Origin: Alphaproteobacteria bacterium
GTDB lineage: Bacteria; Pseudomonadota; Alphaproteobacteria; SMXP01
Length of the DNA: 64,000 nt
Direction of reading: 5' to 3'
NCBI GenBank assembly: GCA_028285305.1
Contig: JANQPV010000044.1
Coordinates: forward strand, 124,001 to 188,000
Each line of letters opens with the position of its first letter. Positions within the stretch are counted from its first letter, which is position 1. Under the pieces are notes generated by a model that was not told the origin of the DNA, ran no database searches, and was given only the letters and a program-made list of their open reading frames with translations. Made by a program: the position numbers and the translations under genes. This document shows, in pieces, positions 27,434 to 36,178 of this stretch.

Positions 27434-28006
27434 ACCGCCGAGATTCGGCTACATGGTCAACGCCCCACATTGCAACCAAAAAAGCGCTCTAGAATGCGGA
27501 TTTCGCGCCTTTTGAGGACGGAAACGGCAGGTCGCAGGGACCGGCCGGCGGCCCGGGTTGGAAATACACTTTAAACACGAAAGCTGGACGAGATTTGTTC
27601 GGCTGAAGAGAGTTGGCGGGGTGCAAGGGTGGGCGCCTGTTCAGGGCGGGGGAAGAACCATGGCAATAACGGCTGAGTCCCAAACAATGACGCTTCCCCG
27701 GCTCGCCCGGGATCCAGAAAAACTGGGCCCCCGCTTAAAGCGGGGGAAGGGGTGGTTTGAAAACCAGCGTAGCCTTCTTTCCCCGGCCGCGCGAAGCGCG
27801 TGACCGGGGACCTATGAAGAAAGCGGACCCCCGCTCAAGGCGGGGGAATGAGCAAGTTTGAAAACCGGCGTAGCCTTCTTTCCCCGCCGGAGCGTGGCGA
27901 AGAGCGGGCAACAAGTGAGTTTGACCTCGTATCCTGACCCAAATTCAATCTTGATTAATCAGGATTTGTTAGGATTTGAACGTGTCATCACCTCGTCCGT
28001 TAACGT
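27434..28006. other. Gene-free stretch with GC-rich repeats before pseudopilin operon
   Basis: The first 250 bp hold no convincing gene. From 27702 to about 27910 there are inverted-repeat elements described separately. The last 90 bp turn AT-rich (AATCTTGATTAATCAGG) and should hold the pseudopilin promoter; the inner TTGATTAATCA is a near palindrome. Confidence 0.6.
27702..27910. repeat. GC-rich palindromic repeat cluster 1 (REP-like)
   Basis: Two imperfect direct copies of a 31-bp unit, GTTTGAAAACCRGCGTAGCC followed by TTCTTTCCCCG, sit at 27755-27785 and 27856-27886. Each is preceded by a hairpin of the form CCCCCGCT-loop-GCGGGGG (27729-27749 and 27828-27848). The 29-bp element at 27781-27809 (CCCCGGCCGCGCG..TGACCGGGG) is the exact reverse complement of one at 30649-30677. 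Confidence 0.85.
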
Positions 28007-28663
28007 ATGATTAAGCAAGTTCGACCTTTCCAGATCCTAAGACATAAACAGGGATTCACGCTCAGCGAGTTGATGATCGTGATGGCTGTCATGGGTACTA
28101 TCGCCTTTATGGCGATCCCGAGGTTGAACATCGCGATGCTCGATGCGCAAGTGCAGGAAGCGGTTCCCTGGCTCACGGAAATTGCCGCCAAGAACCGGAT
28201 GTACATGCTGGAAAACGGCCTCTATTGCTGCGGGTCGAGCACCATTCAAGAAGATGAAATCGTCTCTGACCTGGGCGTTCAGCTCGCCGACGTCGGCGAC
28301 TTTTGTTTTGTCATGATTTGCCGGGATGCCTCACTTTGCGAAACGCCGGTGTCGACGGATTTCATCGCGCCGGCGGAGGCGGATGATCCGACCATTGAAT
28401 TTGAAGTTTGGGCGGTTTTGCGCAGTTCGTCGTCCGGCGCCATAAACGCGCCGAACGCGACGTCGTGTACGCCGGCCACGGGTAAGCGGGATCCGTCGGG
28501 ATGGGTGCGGTCCTCAACGTCCGGGGATGCCGGACGGGAGGGGCAAGTTTACGTCTTGCGGTATGCACCGCCCCCGGACGGACGGGACGCGGTCCAAGGG
28601 GCGCGCGAGATCAATTATGAGTGGCTCGATGGCTTTTCGAAATCGATGGTCCTTCGGCCGTAA
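28007..28663 (+). CDS. Type II/IV prepilin-like protein (GspH-like position)
   Basis: This 218-residue pseudopilin has a class III signal, KQG^FTLSELMIVMAVMGTIAF, with Glu at +5, cut by the prepilin peptidase encoded at 32143. The hydrophobic helix is followed by a globular domain with six or more cysteines (LYCCGSS, DFCFVMICRDASLCE, ATSCTP), probably disulfide bonded in the periplasm. It is the first gene of a four-gene set that overlaps end to start. By order it would be a minor pseudopilin (H-like), but the globular part is not recognised, so the letter is uncertain. Confidence 0.85.
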   Translation: MIKQVRPFQILRHKQGFTLSELMIVMAVMGTIAFMAIPRLNIAMLDAQVQEAVPWLTEIAAKNRMYMLENGLYCCGSSTIQEDEIVSDLGVQLADVGDFCFVMICRDASLCETPVSTDFIAPAEADDPTIEFEVWAVLRSSSSGAINAPNATSCTPATGKRDPSGWVRSSTSGDAGREGQVYVLRYAPPPDGRDAVQGAREINYEWLDGFSKSMVLRP

Positions 28664-29345
28664 AGCATCTAGCCGGCGAGGCTTCAGCCTCATTGAGGTC
28701 ATGGTGGCGGGCGGCATGTTCGCGGTTATGGCGACGGGCACCATGCATATGTGGGTGTCGTCCAATCAAGTCTCGCATGATCTTTTGATCCGGCAGAAGG
28801 CGGTCTTTGTTCTGCACGGCGAAATGGAGCGGCTGACGTCCATGGCGCGGCGGTCGGAGTTTTTTCATAGTGGTCTTCACTATGGAAGCTTTTTTCCCAA
28901 CCTTGCCTATAAGACGTTTGCCTTACCTATCTTCAGCTGGGAACGGTACATGTACGAAAACACTGTGGACCCGTTCACAGGTGGTGGGAATAATGATTTT
29001 GTCACGGAAGATGTGAACAAATTCGATCACGAGAACGATCACTATGTCTTGTTCGATGAAAACGGGTTCACGACCGACCGCAACTATGTATGGATCGACC
29101 GGGATCGTAATATTGCGGGAATGATCAGCTTTTGGGTCCAGGGGGTGAGCGTTGATGATTGCGAATTCTCCGATTGTGAATGTGTGGATTTTGAAGGCAC
29201 GTCGAATGGCGATCTGTGTGCAATGACGGAACTGTTGCTGGATTATCCTTATTCTCTGAATGACAGCGACGAAATGGAGCAATCGGGTCCCCTCAAAACG
29301 CTTACCCTTCGAACGATTATCGGGCGGCAAGATGTTGTGTTCTAA
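28617..29345 (+). CDS. Minor pseudopilin, GspI/J- or PilV-like
   Basis: Starts at ATG 28617 (or 28629), inside the end of the previous gene. The leader SSRRG^FSLIEVMVAGGMFAVMATG is a standard prepilin signal with Glu+5. The 242-residue product has a short basic leader, one hydrophobic helix and an acidic globular domain rich in Asp/Asn (DPFTGGGNNDF, DSDEMEQSG) with a small cysteine cluster (CEFSDCECVDF). It should be assembled at the tip of a pseudopilus. Overlap with both neighbours implies coupled translation. Confidence 0.85.
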   Translation: MSGSMAFRNRWSFGRKASSRRGFSLIEVMVAGGMFAVMATGTMHMWVSSNQVSHDLLIRQKAVFVLHGEMERLTSMARRSEFFHSGLHYGSFFPNLAYKTFALPIFSWERYMYENTVDPFTGGGNNDFVTEDVNKFDHENDHYVLFDENGFTTDRNYVWIDRDRNIAGMISFWVQGVSVDDCEFSDCECVDFEGTSNGDLCAMTELLLDYPYSLNDSDEMEQSGPLKTLTLRTIIGRQDVVF

Positions 29346-29946
29346 AAGACGCGCTCGTTCGCAGAGCGGTTATATGCTCCTTGAGCAGATGACATCCTTG
29401 GGCGCCGTTGCCGCGATCGTTTTGCCTGTGGTTGGTTTGTTCGCAGGGTCTGCTGCGTTCTTGGATAGTGCGGAGTCCCGTTTTGAATTCAACCGCCAGG
29501 CCCGGCAGGCCTTTTCTATCGTTATCGATGGGGGGCAAGACATCAAGGGCGGACCGGGAACGGATGGGTCCAGCTATGCCTACGGGTTGCATTCCCGAAA
29601 GGATGCGTTCAACGAACCCATTACCGACTTTCAAATCCATCTGACGACGAATGGTATTACAATCAAAGGGGACAAGGTATCTCCGGAGACATTTGACTGC
29701 GCTGCAAAGGATGATCCCGTGGGCGAGTGCAAAAACCACAATGACGACTTCACCTTGGAGGGATGGTTCGACAAGGACGAAAGCAAGTTGGAAGACAATC
29801 ATCGCTCGGTCAATGACCGCACGGTGGAGGTCTTTATGCGGCTGATCAATCCTTACCTGTTGAAAGATGGGGTGACAGAGCAAGAGCGCCTGACGGAAAG
29901 CTATCGTATGATCGCCACGCTCAATCGGGAGATCGGGGATCCATGA
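29332..29946 (+). CDS. Minor pseudopilin, GspJ/PilW-like
   Basis: Starts at ATG 29332, overlapping the previous gene by 14 bp. The leader RSQSG^YMLLEQMTSLGAVAAIVLPVVGLFAG carries Glu+5 after the Gly cleavage site, with Tyr rather than Phe at +1. The 204-residue product has an FNRQARQAFSIVIDGGQDIKG stretch like that in GspJ/PilW, then an acidic globular domain. It is followed by a fourth pseudopilin with a 4-bp overlap. Assignment to J is by order and size. Confidence 0.82.
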   Translation: MLCSKRRARSQSGYMLLEQMTSLGAVAAIVLPVVGLFAGSAAFLDSAESRFEFNRQARQAFSIVIDGGQDIKGGPGTDGSSYAYGLHSRKDAFNEPITDFQIHLTTNGITIKGDKVSPETFDCAAKDDPVGECKNHNDDFTLEGWFDKDESKLEDNHRSVNDRTVEVFMRLINPYLLKDGVTEQERLTESYRMIATLNREIGDP

Positions 29947-30554
29947 GGCGCCGACGATCACAGCAGGGATACCTCGTCATGTTCGTTGGGGTGCTGGGCA
30001 GCATCGCCACCCTGGGCACGGTCCTGCTGTTTCAAGGGACCTCGTTGATGGAGCAGCGGGCGATTGAAGAGAATCTCGCTCAGTCTCGGGCCTATTGGGC
30101 GGCGATGGGGGCATTCAATTACGTGCTCTCCCGCGCCAATCAGGACGGCGCGTGTGCCTGCGATTTCGATACGACCACGTGTCCTAATCCGTCGGGCCAA
30201 TGTTCCAGTGATCTGGACCGTGTCTACACGTTTAGTGTGTTCCGGGATGAGCTGGGGACACCCTATTCGCTGGAGCATGAATATTTGGATGGTGATTACA
30301 CGATGAACGTTACGCTGGACATTCAGAATGATGAAGATGGTTCCAGTTCCGACAATGGCCATTTGAAGATGGTCGCAACGATTTCCTCCGTCGGCACGCA
30401 CAGATTTTTGAGTTCTATTGCCGACCGGCTGCATGTGTGGGAGATGGGGTTTTGTATCGATACGGGCGGTGCGAATTGTCCGGCGGTCACAGATGATCTG
30501 GCGCCCACGGAGACGACGGGATTGACGCATATAAAATACGTCCGCCGTCAGTGA
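29943..30554 (+). CDS. GspK/PilX-like tip pseudopilin
   Basis: This 203-residue protein overlaps the previous gene by 4 bp. The leader RRRRSQQG^YLVMFVGVLGSIATLGTVLLF has the Gly cleavage site but no Glu at +5, which is the known trait of GspK. After the helix, EENLAQSRAYWAAMGAFNYVLSRA resembles the PilX/GspK helix region. A cysteine-rich loop (ACACDF..TTCPNPSGQCSSD) follows. It is shorter than typical GspK (about 300), so PilX is an alternative. A GspK-like subunit would cap the pseudopilus. Confidence 0.8.
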   Translation: MRRRRSQQGYLVMFVGVLGSIATLGTVLLFQGTSLMEQRAIEENLAQSRAYWAAMGAFNYVLSRANQDGACACDFDTTTCPNPSGQCSSDLDRVYTFSVFRDELGTPYSLEHEYLDGDYTMNVTLDIQNDEDGSSSDNGHLKMVATISSVGTHRFLSSIADRLHVWEMGFCIDTGGANCPAVTDDLAPTETTGLTHIKYVRRQ

Positions 30555-30910
30555 AGAGGTGTGGCACGCCGCGCTTCAAACCTACTTCATTCCCCCGCCA
30601 AGCGAGCGTAGCGAGTGCAGAGCGGGGGTCCATTTTCTTGCTGGATCCCCGGTCACGCGCTTCGCGCGGCCGGGGAAATGAAGGTGGGTGATGGTGAAAC
30701 GTACACGAAGTTCATTCCCGCGAAGAGCAATCGGAGCTTGCGAAGATGGGGGTCCAGTGTCGTACTTTCCGGACGTAACATGCGGAACGTGCTCACATTG
30801 AGATTTCGGGAATGGATCCCCGGTCGAGCCGGGGAAAGGGCCGTAGGTTGTGGCAAGAAGTTTAGAAACTGGTTCTCTTCCCCGCTTCACACGGGGATCC
30901 AGATGTGACC
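30555..30910. repeat. Repeat cluster 2, module order A-B-C
   Basis: Three modules occur here, all on the same strand: A 30595-30657 (63 bp), B 30673-30717 (45 bp) and C 30748-30833 (86 bp). Each reappears at 31473-31665 but in the order C-B-A. Module C is identical over its 86 bp in both places. The 29-bp hairpin CCCCGGTCACGCG..CGGCCGGGG (30649-30677) joins A to B. No gene is supported in this stretch. Confidence 0.85.
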
Positions 30911-31204
30911 CTAGGGACTGATCAAAGTGTAAAGATCGTCCCAATCCGGATTATCGCGCTCAATGAGTTCGATCTTCCAGGCGCGGTTCCACCGCTTCAA
31001 CCGTCGTTCGCGCTTGGCTGCATCGAACCTATTGGTGAAACTCTCCACGTGCACCAATCGCTTTACATCGTACTTGCGGGTGAAACCCGGGACGACTGCG
31101 ATCCGGTGCTCATACACACGCCGAGCGATGTTGTTGGTCAGGCCCGTATATAATGTGCCGTTCCGCTTGCTCGCTAGAATATAGACATAGAAGGCTTGAT
31201 CCAT
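30911..31204 (-). CDS. GIY-YIG nuclease family protein
   Basis: This protein of about 97 residues starts at ATG 31204 (a start 30 bp upstream is less likely). It is a minimal single-domain GIY-YIG protein: FYVYILASKRNGTLYTGLT holds the two motif strands, followed by the Arg of NNIARRVYEHR, the helix FTNRFDAAKRERRLKRWNRAWKIELIE, and the terminal NPDWDDLY. The family includes small structure-specific endonucleases such as YhbQ. It lies antisense to the flanking operon and exactly between two clusters of the same repeats, as if it were part of a mobile or passenger unit. Confidence 0.88.
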   Translation of the reverse strand: MDQAFYVYILASKRNGTLYTGLTNNIARRVYEHRIAVVPGFTRKYDVKRLVHVESFTNRFDAAKRERRLKRWNRAWKIELIERDNPDWDDLYTLISP

Positions 31205-31792
31205 ACAAAGAGTATATATGAAGCTATGGAACATATCAAGAACAGAGTTGAGTGGACAAAGTTTTTGGGTCGCCGGTCACGCGCTTCGCGCGGCCGGGGA
31301 AAGCGCCGTGGGTTGGCCGACGGAGTCTCAATGATGGTTCTTCCCCCGTCTTGAACGGGGGTCCAATTTCTTGTTGGATCCCCGGGCGAGCCGGGGAAAT
31401 GACACGTGGTTGTCGTGGGAAGGATAGAAACTGATCCTTTCCCCCGACGAGCAAACGGAGTTTGCGAAGATCGGGGGTCCAGTGTCGTACTTTCCGGACG
31501 TAACATGCGGAACGTGCTCACATTGAGATTTCGGGAATGGATCCCCGGTCGAGCCGGGAAATGAAGGTGGGTGATGGTGAAACGTACGCGAAGCTCATTC
31601 GCCCGCCAAACGGGCGTAGCGAGTGCCGAGCGGGGGTCCATTTTCTTGCTGGATCCCCGGTCACGCCGGGGAAATGACCTCTGTGATCGAGTGTTAGTCT
31701 TATGTTTACTTTCCAACATCGCGCAGCGGCATTGAGAGTTCGTTCACCCCGTTTTGGCACACTGTGTTCAATTCACTCGGAGCCGCCAGACC
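31205..31792. repeat. Repeat cluster 3, module order C-B-A
   Basis: Modules C (31473-31558), B (31556-31600) and A (31603-31665) lie in direct orientation but reverse order to cluster 2. A further copy of the CGGTCACGCGCTTCGCGCGG hairpin sits at 31273-31299, and CCCGTC/GACGGG-type stems punctuate the rest. Nothing in the stretch looks coding. The last 100 bp hold the promoter and ribosome site of the PilZ gene. Confidence 0.85.
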
Positions 31793-32131
31793 ATGACCTC
31801 TCAGTCAAACCCCCTTCGTGTAGGCGCCGCGGGACAGGAGCGCCGGCGCCACAAGCGCTATGAAGTGGAGTGGAACGTCAATATCGAGTTCGATGGCGAG
31901 ATCTATCATGTGACGGTTTCGGACGTCAGCGTGTCGGGGGCCCTCGTTTTGGCGTCCAGCCCACCGCCCATTGGGGAGTATTTAAAACTCGAACTTCCCG
32001 GATATGGTTGGATTGGCGCACGTATTGTTCATGCCTCGGATGACTTTTGCGGGATAGAGTTTACTGATCCGGCAAAGCACAGAGACTCTCTTGCGCGCTG
32101 GCTCTCCCAAGAACTTGTCGAAGGGGTCTGA
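31793..32131 (+). CDS. PilZ-domain c-di-GMP receptor
   Basis: This is a protein of about 112 residues consisting of one PilZ domain. The c-di-GMP site is visible: RRRHKR (RxxxR) near the N-terminus and DVSVSGALV (D/NxSxxG) after the first two strands. It ends with CGIEFTDPAKHRDSLARWLSQEL. I chose the ATG at 31793 since the family begins there; one at 31754 is possible. It lies 11 bp before the prepilin peptidase gene and so is part of the secretion/pilus locus, where a PilZ protein would link c-di-GMP level to assembly. Confidence 0.9.
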   Translation: MTSQSNPLRVGAAGQERRRHKRYEVEWNVNIEFDGEIYHVTVSDVSVSGALVLASSPPPIGEYLKLELPGYGWIGARIVHASDDFCGIEFTDPAKHRDSLARWLSQELVEGV

Positions 32132-32142
32132 CCGGCAGGCTC

Positions 32143-32988
32143 ATGACCTTTGCTCTCGTTGCGGACCTCGTTCTTTATGGCCTGGTGCTGTTCGCGGGTC
32201 TGGCGGCCGGCAGTTACTTGAATGTTCTGGTCACGCGTTTGCCACTGCGCATTCTGGCGGCGGACGGTATTTCGGCTGACGAGCTCGGATGTGCCCGAAT
32301 GGACCCGTCCTCGGTGCGCTCCCTTTGTCCGTGCTGCGGGGTCTCGCTGCGTTGGTATGATAATGTTCCCCTCGTCAGCTATATTCTTCTCAAAGGCAAA
32401 TGCCGTTCGTGTCAGGCTGCGATTTCGATCAGATATCCGCTAGCAGAGGTCATGGTCGCCTTCGCTGCTCTTTTTGCGGTGGCGCTGTTTGGTATGACCT
32501 GGCACGCGTTAGGGGCATCCCTTTTCTTCTGGCTGTTGATCGCTGTCGCGATCATTGACTTTGAAACGGGCCTTATTCCCGATCTGCTCTCCTTCGGGGG
32601 ATTGATGCTTGGTCTTACCTATGCAGCCTTTACCGGTGCGGGGACCGAGGCTGTTTGGGGAGCGGTTCTCGGGTACGGATCCCTTTGGGCCCTGGCGACC
32701 GCGTATCGGGTTTCATCGGGCCAAGACGGCATGGGGCAAGGGGACCTTAAACTTGCCGCTATGTTGGGGGCGTGGTTGGGACCGATGGGGCTGTGGCTAT
32801 GTCTGACGATTGCGTTCGTGACCGGAACTCTCTTTGCGCTGGTCTTTGTCCTGCGGCGCAGTGAGGGGCTTCAGATGGCCGTCCCCTTTGGTCCCTTTTT
32901 GTGTTTGGGAGCGGCGACTGCGTTTCTCGTTCAAGAAAGCGGTGTCGACTGGATCACCGCTTGGACGAACTTTGTTCTCGGGTATTGA
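32143..32988 (+). CDS. Prepilin peptidase (GspO/PilD, A24 aspartic protease)
   Basis: This 281-residue polytopic enzyme cleaves and methylates prepilins at the inner membrane. The N-terminal domain holds the zinc cysteines LCPCCGVSLRW and GKCRSCQAAI. The catalytic aspartates are in AIIDFETGLIPD and in the GxGD-type loop GMGQGDLKLAAMLGAWLG. Seven or eight membrane segments are seen. Length is standard. It is the last plus-strand gene of the block and converges with the minus-strand lipoprotein gene 17 bp away. The gspO-type cytosolic methylase domain appears complete. Confidence 0.93.
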   Translation: MTFALVADLVLYGLVLFAGLAAGSYLNVLVTRLPLRILAADGISADELGCARMDPSSVRSLCPCCGVSLRWYDNVPLVSYILLKGKCRSCQAAISIRYPLAEVMVAFAALFAVALFGMTWHALGASLFFWLLIAVAIIDFETGLIPDLLSFGGLMLGLTYAAFTGAGTEAVWGAVLGYGSLWALATAYRVSSGQDGMGQGDLKLAAMLGAWLGPMGLWLCLTIAFVTGTLFALVFVLRRSEGLQMAVPFGPFLCLGAATAFLVQESGVDWITAWTNFVLGY

Positions 32989-33005
32989 TCTCTTGGTGTG
33001 CGTTT

Positions 33006-33779
33006 TTATTGGGTGGATGCCGTTTCGAACTCTTCCAAATCAAGGGCCGTTTCTTGCATCCAATCCATGATCCAATAGTCCATCAGGACACGGGACATGG
33101 TCGGCATTGTGCCGTAACGGTATTCCATTCGAACATAATGCTTCACATCGGGCGCGTAGTACCACCTTTCAAATCCTGACCAGTTCGTGGTTATGTTCCG
33201 GGTCCGCCAGACAATCACCCAGGTGTCGAAGGTACCGGCCGGAACGGTGATGCGCTTCTTGCCCTCGACAGTCCAAGAGGTCGCGTGGGTTCTCAGCTCC
33301 CCATTGGAGAGGTACTCCCGCTGAAACGTCAGCGGTTTGTTGCTACTCAGGCTTTTCATTTGTTCCGGTTCTAAGGTGCGGTAGATGACCTGCCGGGTGC
33401 TTGTCGCCGATGATGATCTATCCCGGAAAAACCCCTTGCGTGTAAACCACTGGTCTGGTGTGTCGGTTCGGTGAAACGTAGTTGTTCCTTCATCGATGGA
33501 GGTTACACGTAATCCGTAACCATCGCTATAGGTCCACCAATCGCCTTTATTCCAAGCGGGGGGCGTGATTCTTCCACGCAAACGAGACAGGGAGCCCGGC
33601 TTTGCGAAAGGCTGCGATGAGGCCTGCGCACTCGACAGGTCTTCCTCACTCGCGGCACTGGGAGACAAAGAGGTACTGATCGGGTCAACGATGCGTTCGT
33701 TCAACGTTGCGCAGCCGCCGGTGGTGGCGCTAAGGGTGAGCAGAAGTGTCAGGCGATGGAGCGTTCGGCGGTTTATCAT
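33006..33779 (-). CDS. Lipoprotein of unknown function at end of secretion operon
   Basis: This 257-residue protein has a lipoprotein signal, RLTLLLTLSATTGGC, with Cys near residue 23, and then a Ser/Pro-rich linker of about 40 residues. The folded part (from WNKGDWWTYSDGYG) is rich in Trp and Tyr and contains KRITVPAGTFDTWVIVWRTRN, a pattern seen in DUF3108-like beta-barrel lipoproteins; the match is weak. It is the last gene of the minus-strand operon, 27 bp after a small membrane protein. A role as pilotin or secretin partner is possible but only by position. Confidence 0.7.
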   Translation of the reverse strand: MINRRTLHRLTLLLTLSATTGGCATLNERIVDPISTSLSPSAASEEDLSSAQASSQPFAKPGSLSRLRGRITPPAWNKGDWWTYSDGYGLRVTSIDEGTTTFHRTDTPDQWFTRKGFFRDRSSSATSTRQVIYRTLEPEQMKSLSSNKPLTFQREYLSNGELRTHATSWTVEGKKRITVPAGTFDTWVIVWRTRNITTNWSGFERWYYAPDVKHYVRMEYRYGTMPTMSRVLMDYWIMDWMQETALDLEEFETASTQ

Positions 33780-33806
33780 GATTATCAGGATCAGCCATGT
33801 GAGGCT

Positions 33807-34235
33807 TTACGGTGTCCACCCCCGCGCCAGGATTTTGCCTTCGCCGTCGAACTCTAGGTAAAACATCTGGGCTGCGACTTTGCCTTCCTTGATTGAATGG
33901 GCTCGGGGCCAGGCGCGAAACTGATATCTGTCCTCATCGACTTCCGAGGCTTCCAGCATGTAGTGGGTGGACAAAGTGGGCGGGACATCCGCTTTGGCGA
34001 TCATCTTTTTCCCGTCGCGATGATCGATACCGAAGGGTGCAAAATCACCGCCACGCGAAAGTGCTGTGCGATGCGATTCACTTGCCGTCAACAGAGAGTC
34101 CTCGACTTCTGACTTCACGCGATTGATGTGTGTACTGTGTAACAGTGAAGATATACCGACCCACACTCCGATCGTCACAAGCGAAAGGATGAGGGCTGCG
34201 CCAATAATCATTTGGGTGCGGGTCACTTCCATCAC
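33807..34235 (-). CDS. Small single-pass membrane protein next to secretin
   Basis: This 142-residue protein has one hydrophobic helix (TQMIIGAALILSLVTIGVWVGI) just after a short N-terminus and a soluble C-terminal domain of about 110 residues. No prepilin Gly-Phe site is present, so it is not a pseudopilin. Its start overlaps the secretin stop by 4 bp, which implies linked synthesis. Size and topology would suit a reduced GspC-like or pilus accessory protein, but no family can be claimed. Confidence 0.7.
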   Translation of the reverse strand: MMEVTRTQMIIGAALILSLVTIGVWVGISSLLHSTHINRVKSEVEDSLLTASESHRTALSRGGDFAPFGIDHRDGKKMIAKADVPPTLSTHYMLEASEVDEDRYQFRAWPRAHSIKEGKVAAQMFYLEFDGEGKILARGWTP

Positions 34236-36178
34236 TCATCCTCCTCCAGGCGGTGAATGGAAATGGGGGGTGCAGGGCTGTCGCGGTAAACCTGGTTTGT
34301 TTGTTCCTGTAAGAAGCTGCGTTGCCGCTCGATATAATCGGCCGAGCCGACCATGGTGGCTATGTCTTTGTCGGCGAGTTGGGTTTCTTCCACGACTTTT
34401 GGTGTGATGAAGAATATGGTCTCGCGAACAGTATTCGAGGAGTTCCGGGAGCGGAACAGCTTGCCGACCCCGGGTACCTTCCGCAGCCCCGGAACGCCGG
34501 TTTTGCGATCCATATAGGTGTCATCAAATAACCCGCCAATTACGTACGTTGCTCCATTGGGCACCAACACGTTGGTTTGAACCTCTTGAGAGGTCACGTC
34601 AATCTCGCCAAAAACGCCGCCGCCCGGTGCGGAGTTGATCGCATTCAAATTGAGCCGGATCATGGTCTCTTCAGACGGTCCACGAGCCTCAATCACCGAG
34701 GGACTGATCTCCAGCGTCAATCCGGTTCTGATTTCTTCCAATCCAACCCCATTTTCGCTTCCGGTATCGGTCTGTACAAATATGTTTTGGCTGCGCGTGA
34801 TGCTTGCCGTGTTGTTGTCGAGCGTAACGAGACGGGGGGCCGATAAAACCGTTCCTTTGTTGTCTTCCGAGAGCGCGCGCAACTGTGCCTGTAGGAACCC
34901 TTCCGAGCCGCGTATGACGAAAGAGGCCACACTGCCGCCGGCGCCCGGCGCTAACGGGAGCAGGGAAATTGCGTCCAAACCGTTGGTCGTAAACAGGTTG
35001 CCGCTGTCTCCGTCAACAATGCCGCCGTCCGTGCCCGTGTCAAAGGCGCCGCTCTTGGGGTCTCCGTCTGCGCCGGTGAGGGATCCGCGCCATGCGATCC
35101 CTAAATTCTCAGCGGTTCCAACTTCGGCGCGGGCGATGACGACTTCGATTAGGACCATGCGTTGGGGCTTGTCCAGTTCGCGAACGAGACGCTCAACTTC
35201 AGCGACAAATCGGGGCGCGCCCCAGACAACGACGGAATTGGTGCGCTCGTCAATAGAGATTCGTCCACGTCCTAAGAGGCCTCCTGGCCCCTTCGCAGCC
35301 CCGTCCTGATAGTCCATCTCATCGCGATAATCTTCGATGAGACTGGTGCCCAGGAGAGCCCTCAGAGTTTCTTCCAGACCGGGTATGGACATGGTTTCGC
35401 CCTGAAACTTTTTCGTGGTCGGACCAACCTCGGCGAAGCGCAACGGGATCACTTTGATGCGAGCGGACTCCCAGTCAAAGTCATCGGCAAGTCCAAGACG
35501 TGCGGTCTCAACCGGCTGTCCATCTTCTCCCAACAGAGTGGCCGGATCGATCTTGGCGTAATGTTCCTCAAGGGTCTCGATCAGTTTTTCCAATTCGCCT
35601 AAGCGTTTTTCAGAGCCGAAGGCAGACACTGTGCGGCTTGCAGGATCGTAACTGATCCCCGATGTGCCAAGGCCAAAATTCTTGAGCGCTTTGGTGAGCT
35701 GGGCGAAGGGGACCCGCTTCAGCGTGAAGAAGGCCCTCTCGTTCGCCCGTCCGTATTCTGAGTTTTGAGGGTAGACCGTGACCGTGCGCGTCAACGGATC
35801 GTACCGGTAGGCCAAGGAAAACTGATCCGCGATTTGCTCAAAGATCAACCGAGGCGCCACGTCCGAATAGGTCGAGGTGACTTTGCCTTCTAAGGGAGCG
35901 GGAAACATGGCCGAAAGATTGTTCGCGGACAAGAGGCTCCGCAATATCGTCCCGATTGGTTCGTTGACGGATGTACGAGAGTATTTGACGCTATCATCCC
36001 ACGGGATGGTCGATACCTGCTGGCTATAGGCATTGCCCGAGACGATTGTGATCAAGATGAGGGCGAAGGCAGTTCGGAGAAGAACACGGGCGTCAAGCAG
36101 TCCCGTTCGCGCGCGGCCGGGGAGCCCGCTCTTTCCGAGAGCGGTGCTCACCCTTCTCTGATAGTTCACCGTCACCAT
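34232..36178 (-). CDS. gspD: Type II secretion/type IV pilus secretin (GspD/PilQ family)
   Basis: This 648-residue outer-membrane channel subunit has a signal peptide near residues 33-51 (LLRTAFALILITIVSGNAYSQ), suggesting the true start may be downstream of the first ATG. Periplasmic N domains follow, including a TYSDVAPRLIFEQIADQFSLAYRYD secretin N0-like region. The secretin core begins near residue 340 and contains the VPGLRKVPGVGKLF motif. The terminal region has FFITPKVVEE. Length suits GspD. It lies between the PP2C gene and a small membrane protein on the minus strand. Confidence 0.92.
   Translation of the reverse strand: MVTVNYQRRVSTALGKSGLPGRARTGLLDARVLLRTAFALILITIVSGNAYSQQVSTIPWDDSVKYSRTSVNEPIGTILRSLLSANNLSAMFPAPLEGKVTSTYSDVAPRLIFEQIADQFSLAYRYDPLTRTVTVYPQNSEYGRANERAFFTLKRVPFAQLTKALKNFGLGTSGISYDPASRTVSAFGSEKRLGELEKLIETLEEHYAKIDPATLLGEDGQPVETARLGLADDFDWESARIKVIPLRFAEVGPTTKKFQGETMSIPGLEETLRALLGTSLIEDYRDEMDYQDGAAKGPGGLLGRGRISIDERTNSVVVWGAPRFVAEVERLVRELDKPQRMVLIEVVIARAEVGTAENLGIAWRGSLTGADGDPKSGAFDTGTDGGIVDGDSGNLFTTNGLDAISLLPLAPGAGGSVASFVIRGSEGFLQAQLRALSEDNKGTVLSAPRLVTLDNNTASITRSQNIFVQTDTGSENGVGLEEIRTGLTLEISPSVIEARGPSEETMIRLNLNAINSAPGGGVFGEIDVTSQEVQTNVLVPNGATYVIGGLFDDTYMDRKTGVPGLRKVPGVGKLFRSRNSSNTVRETIFFITPKVVEETQLADKDIATMVGSADYIERQRSFLQEQTNQVYRDSPAPPISIHRLEEDE

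Noticed and set aside
29317-29961. 214-residue minus-strand ORF across the third pseudopilin gene
   Set aside because: It is antisense to a pseudopilin with a clear prepilin signal and shows no domain.
27702-31665. GC-rich repeats considered as a CRISPR array
   Set aside because: Copies are few, of unequal length, in mixed orientation and order, with no regular spacers and no cas genes. They are REP-like intergenic mosaics.
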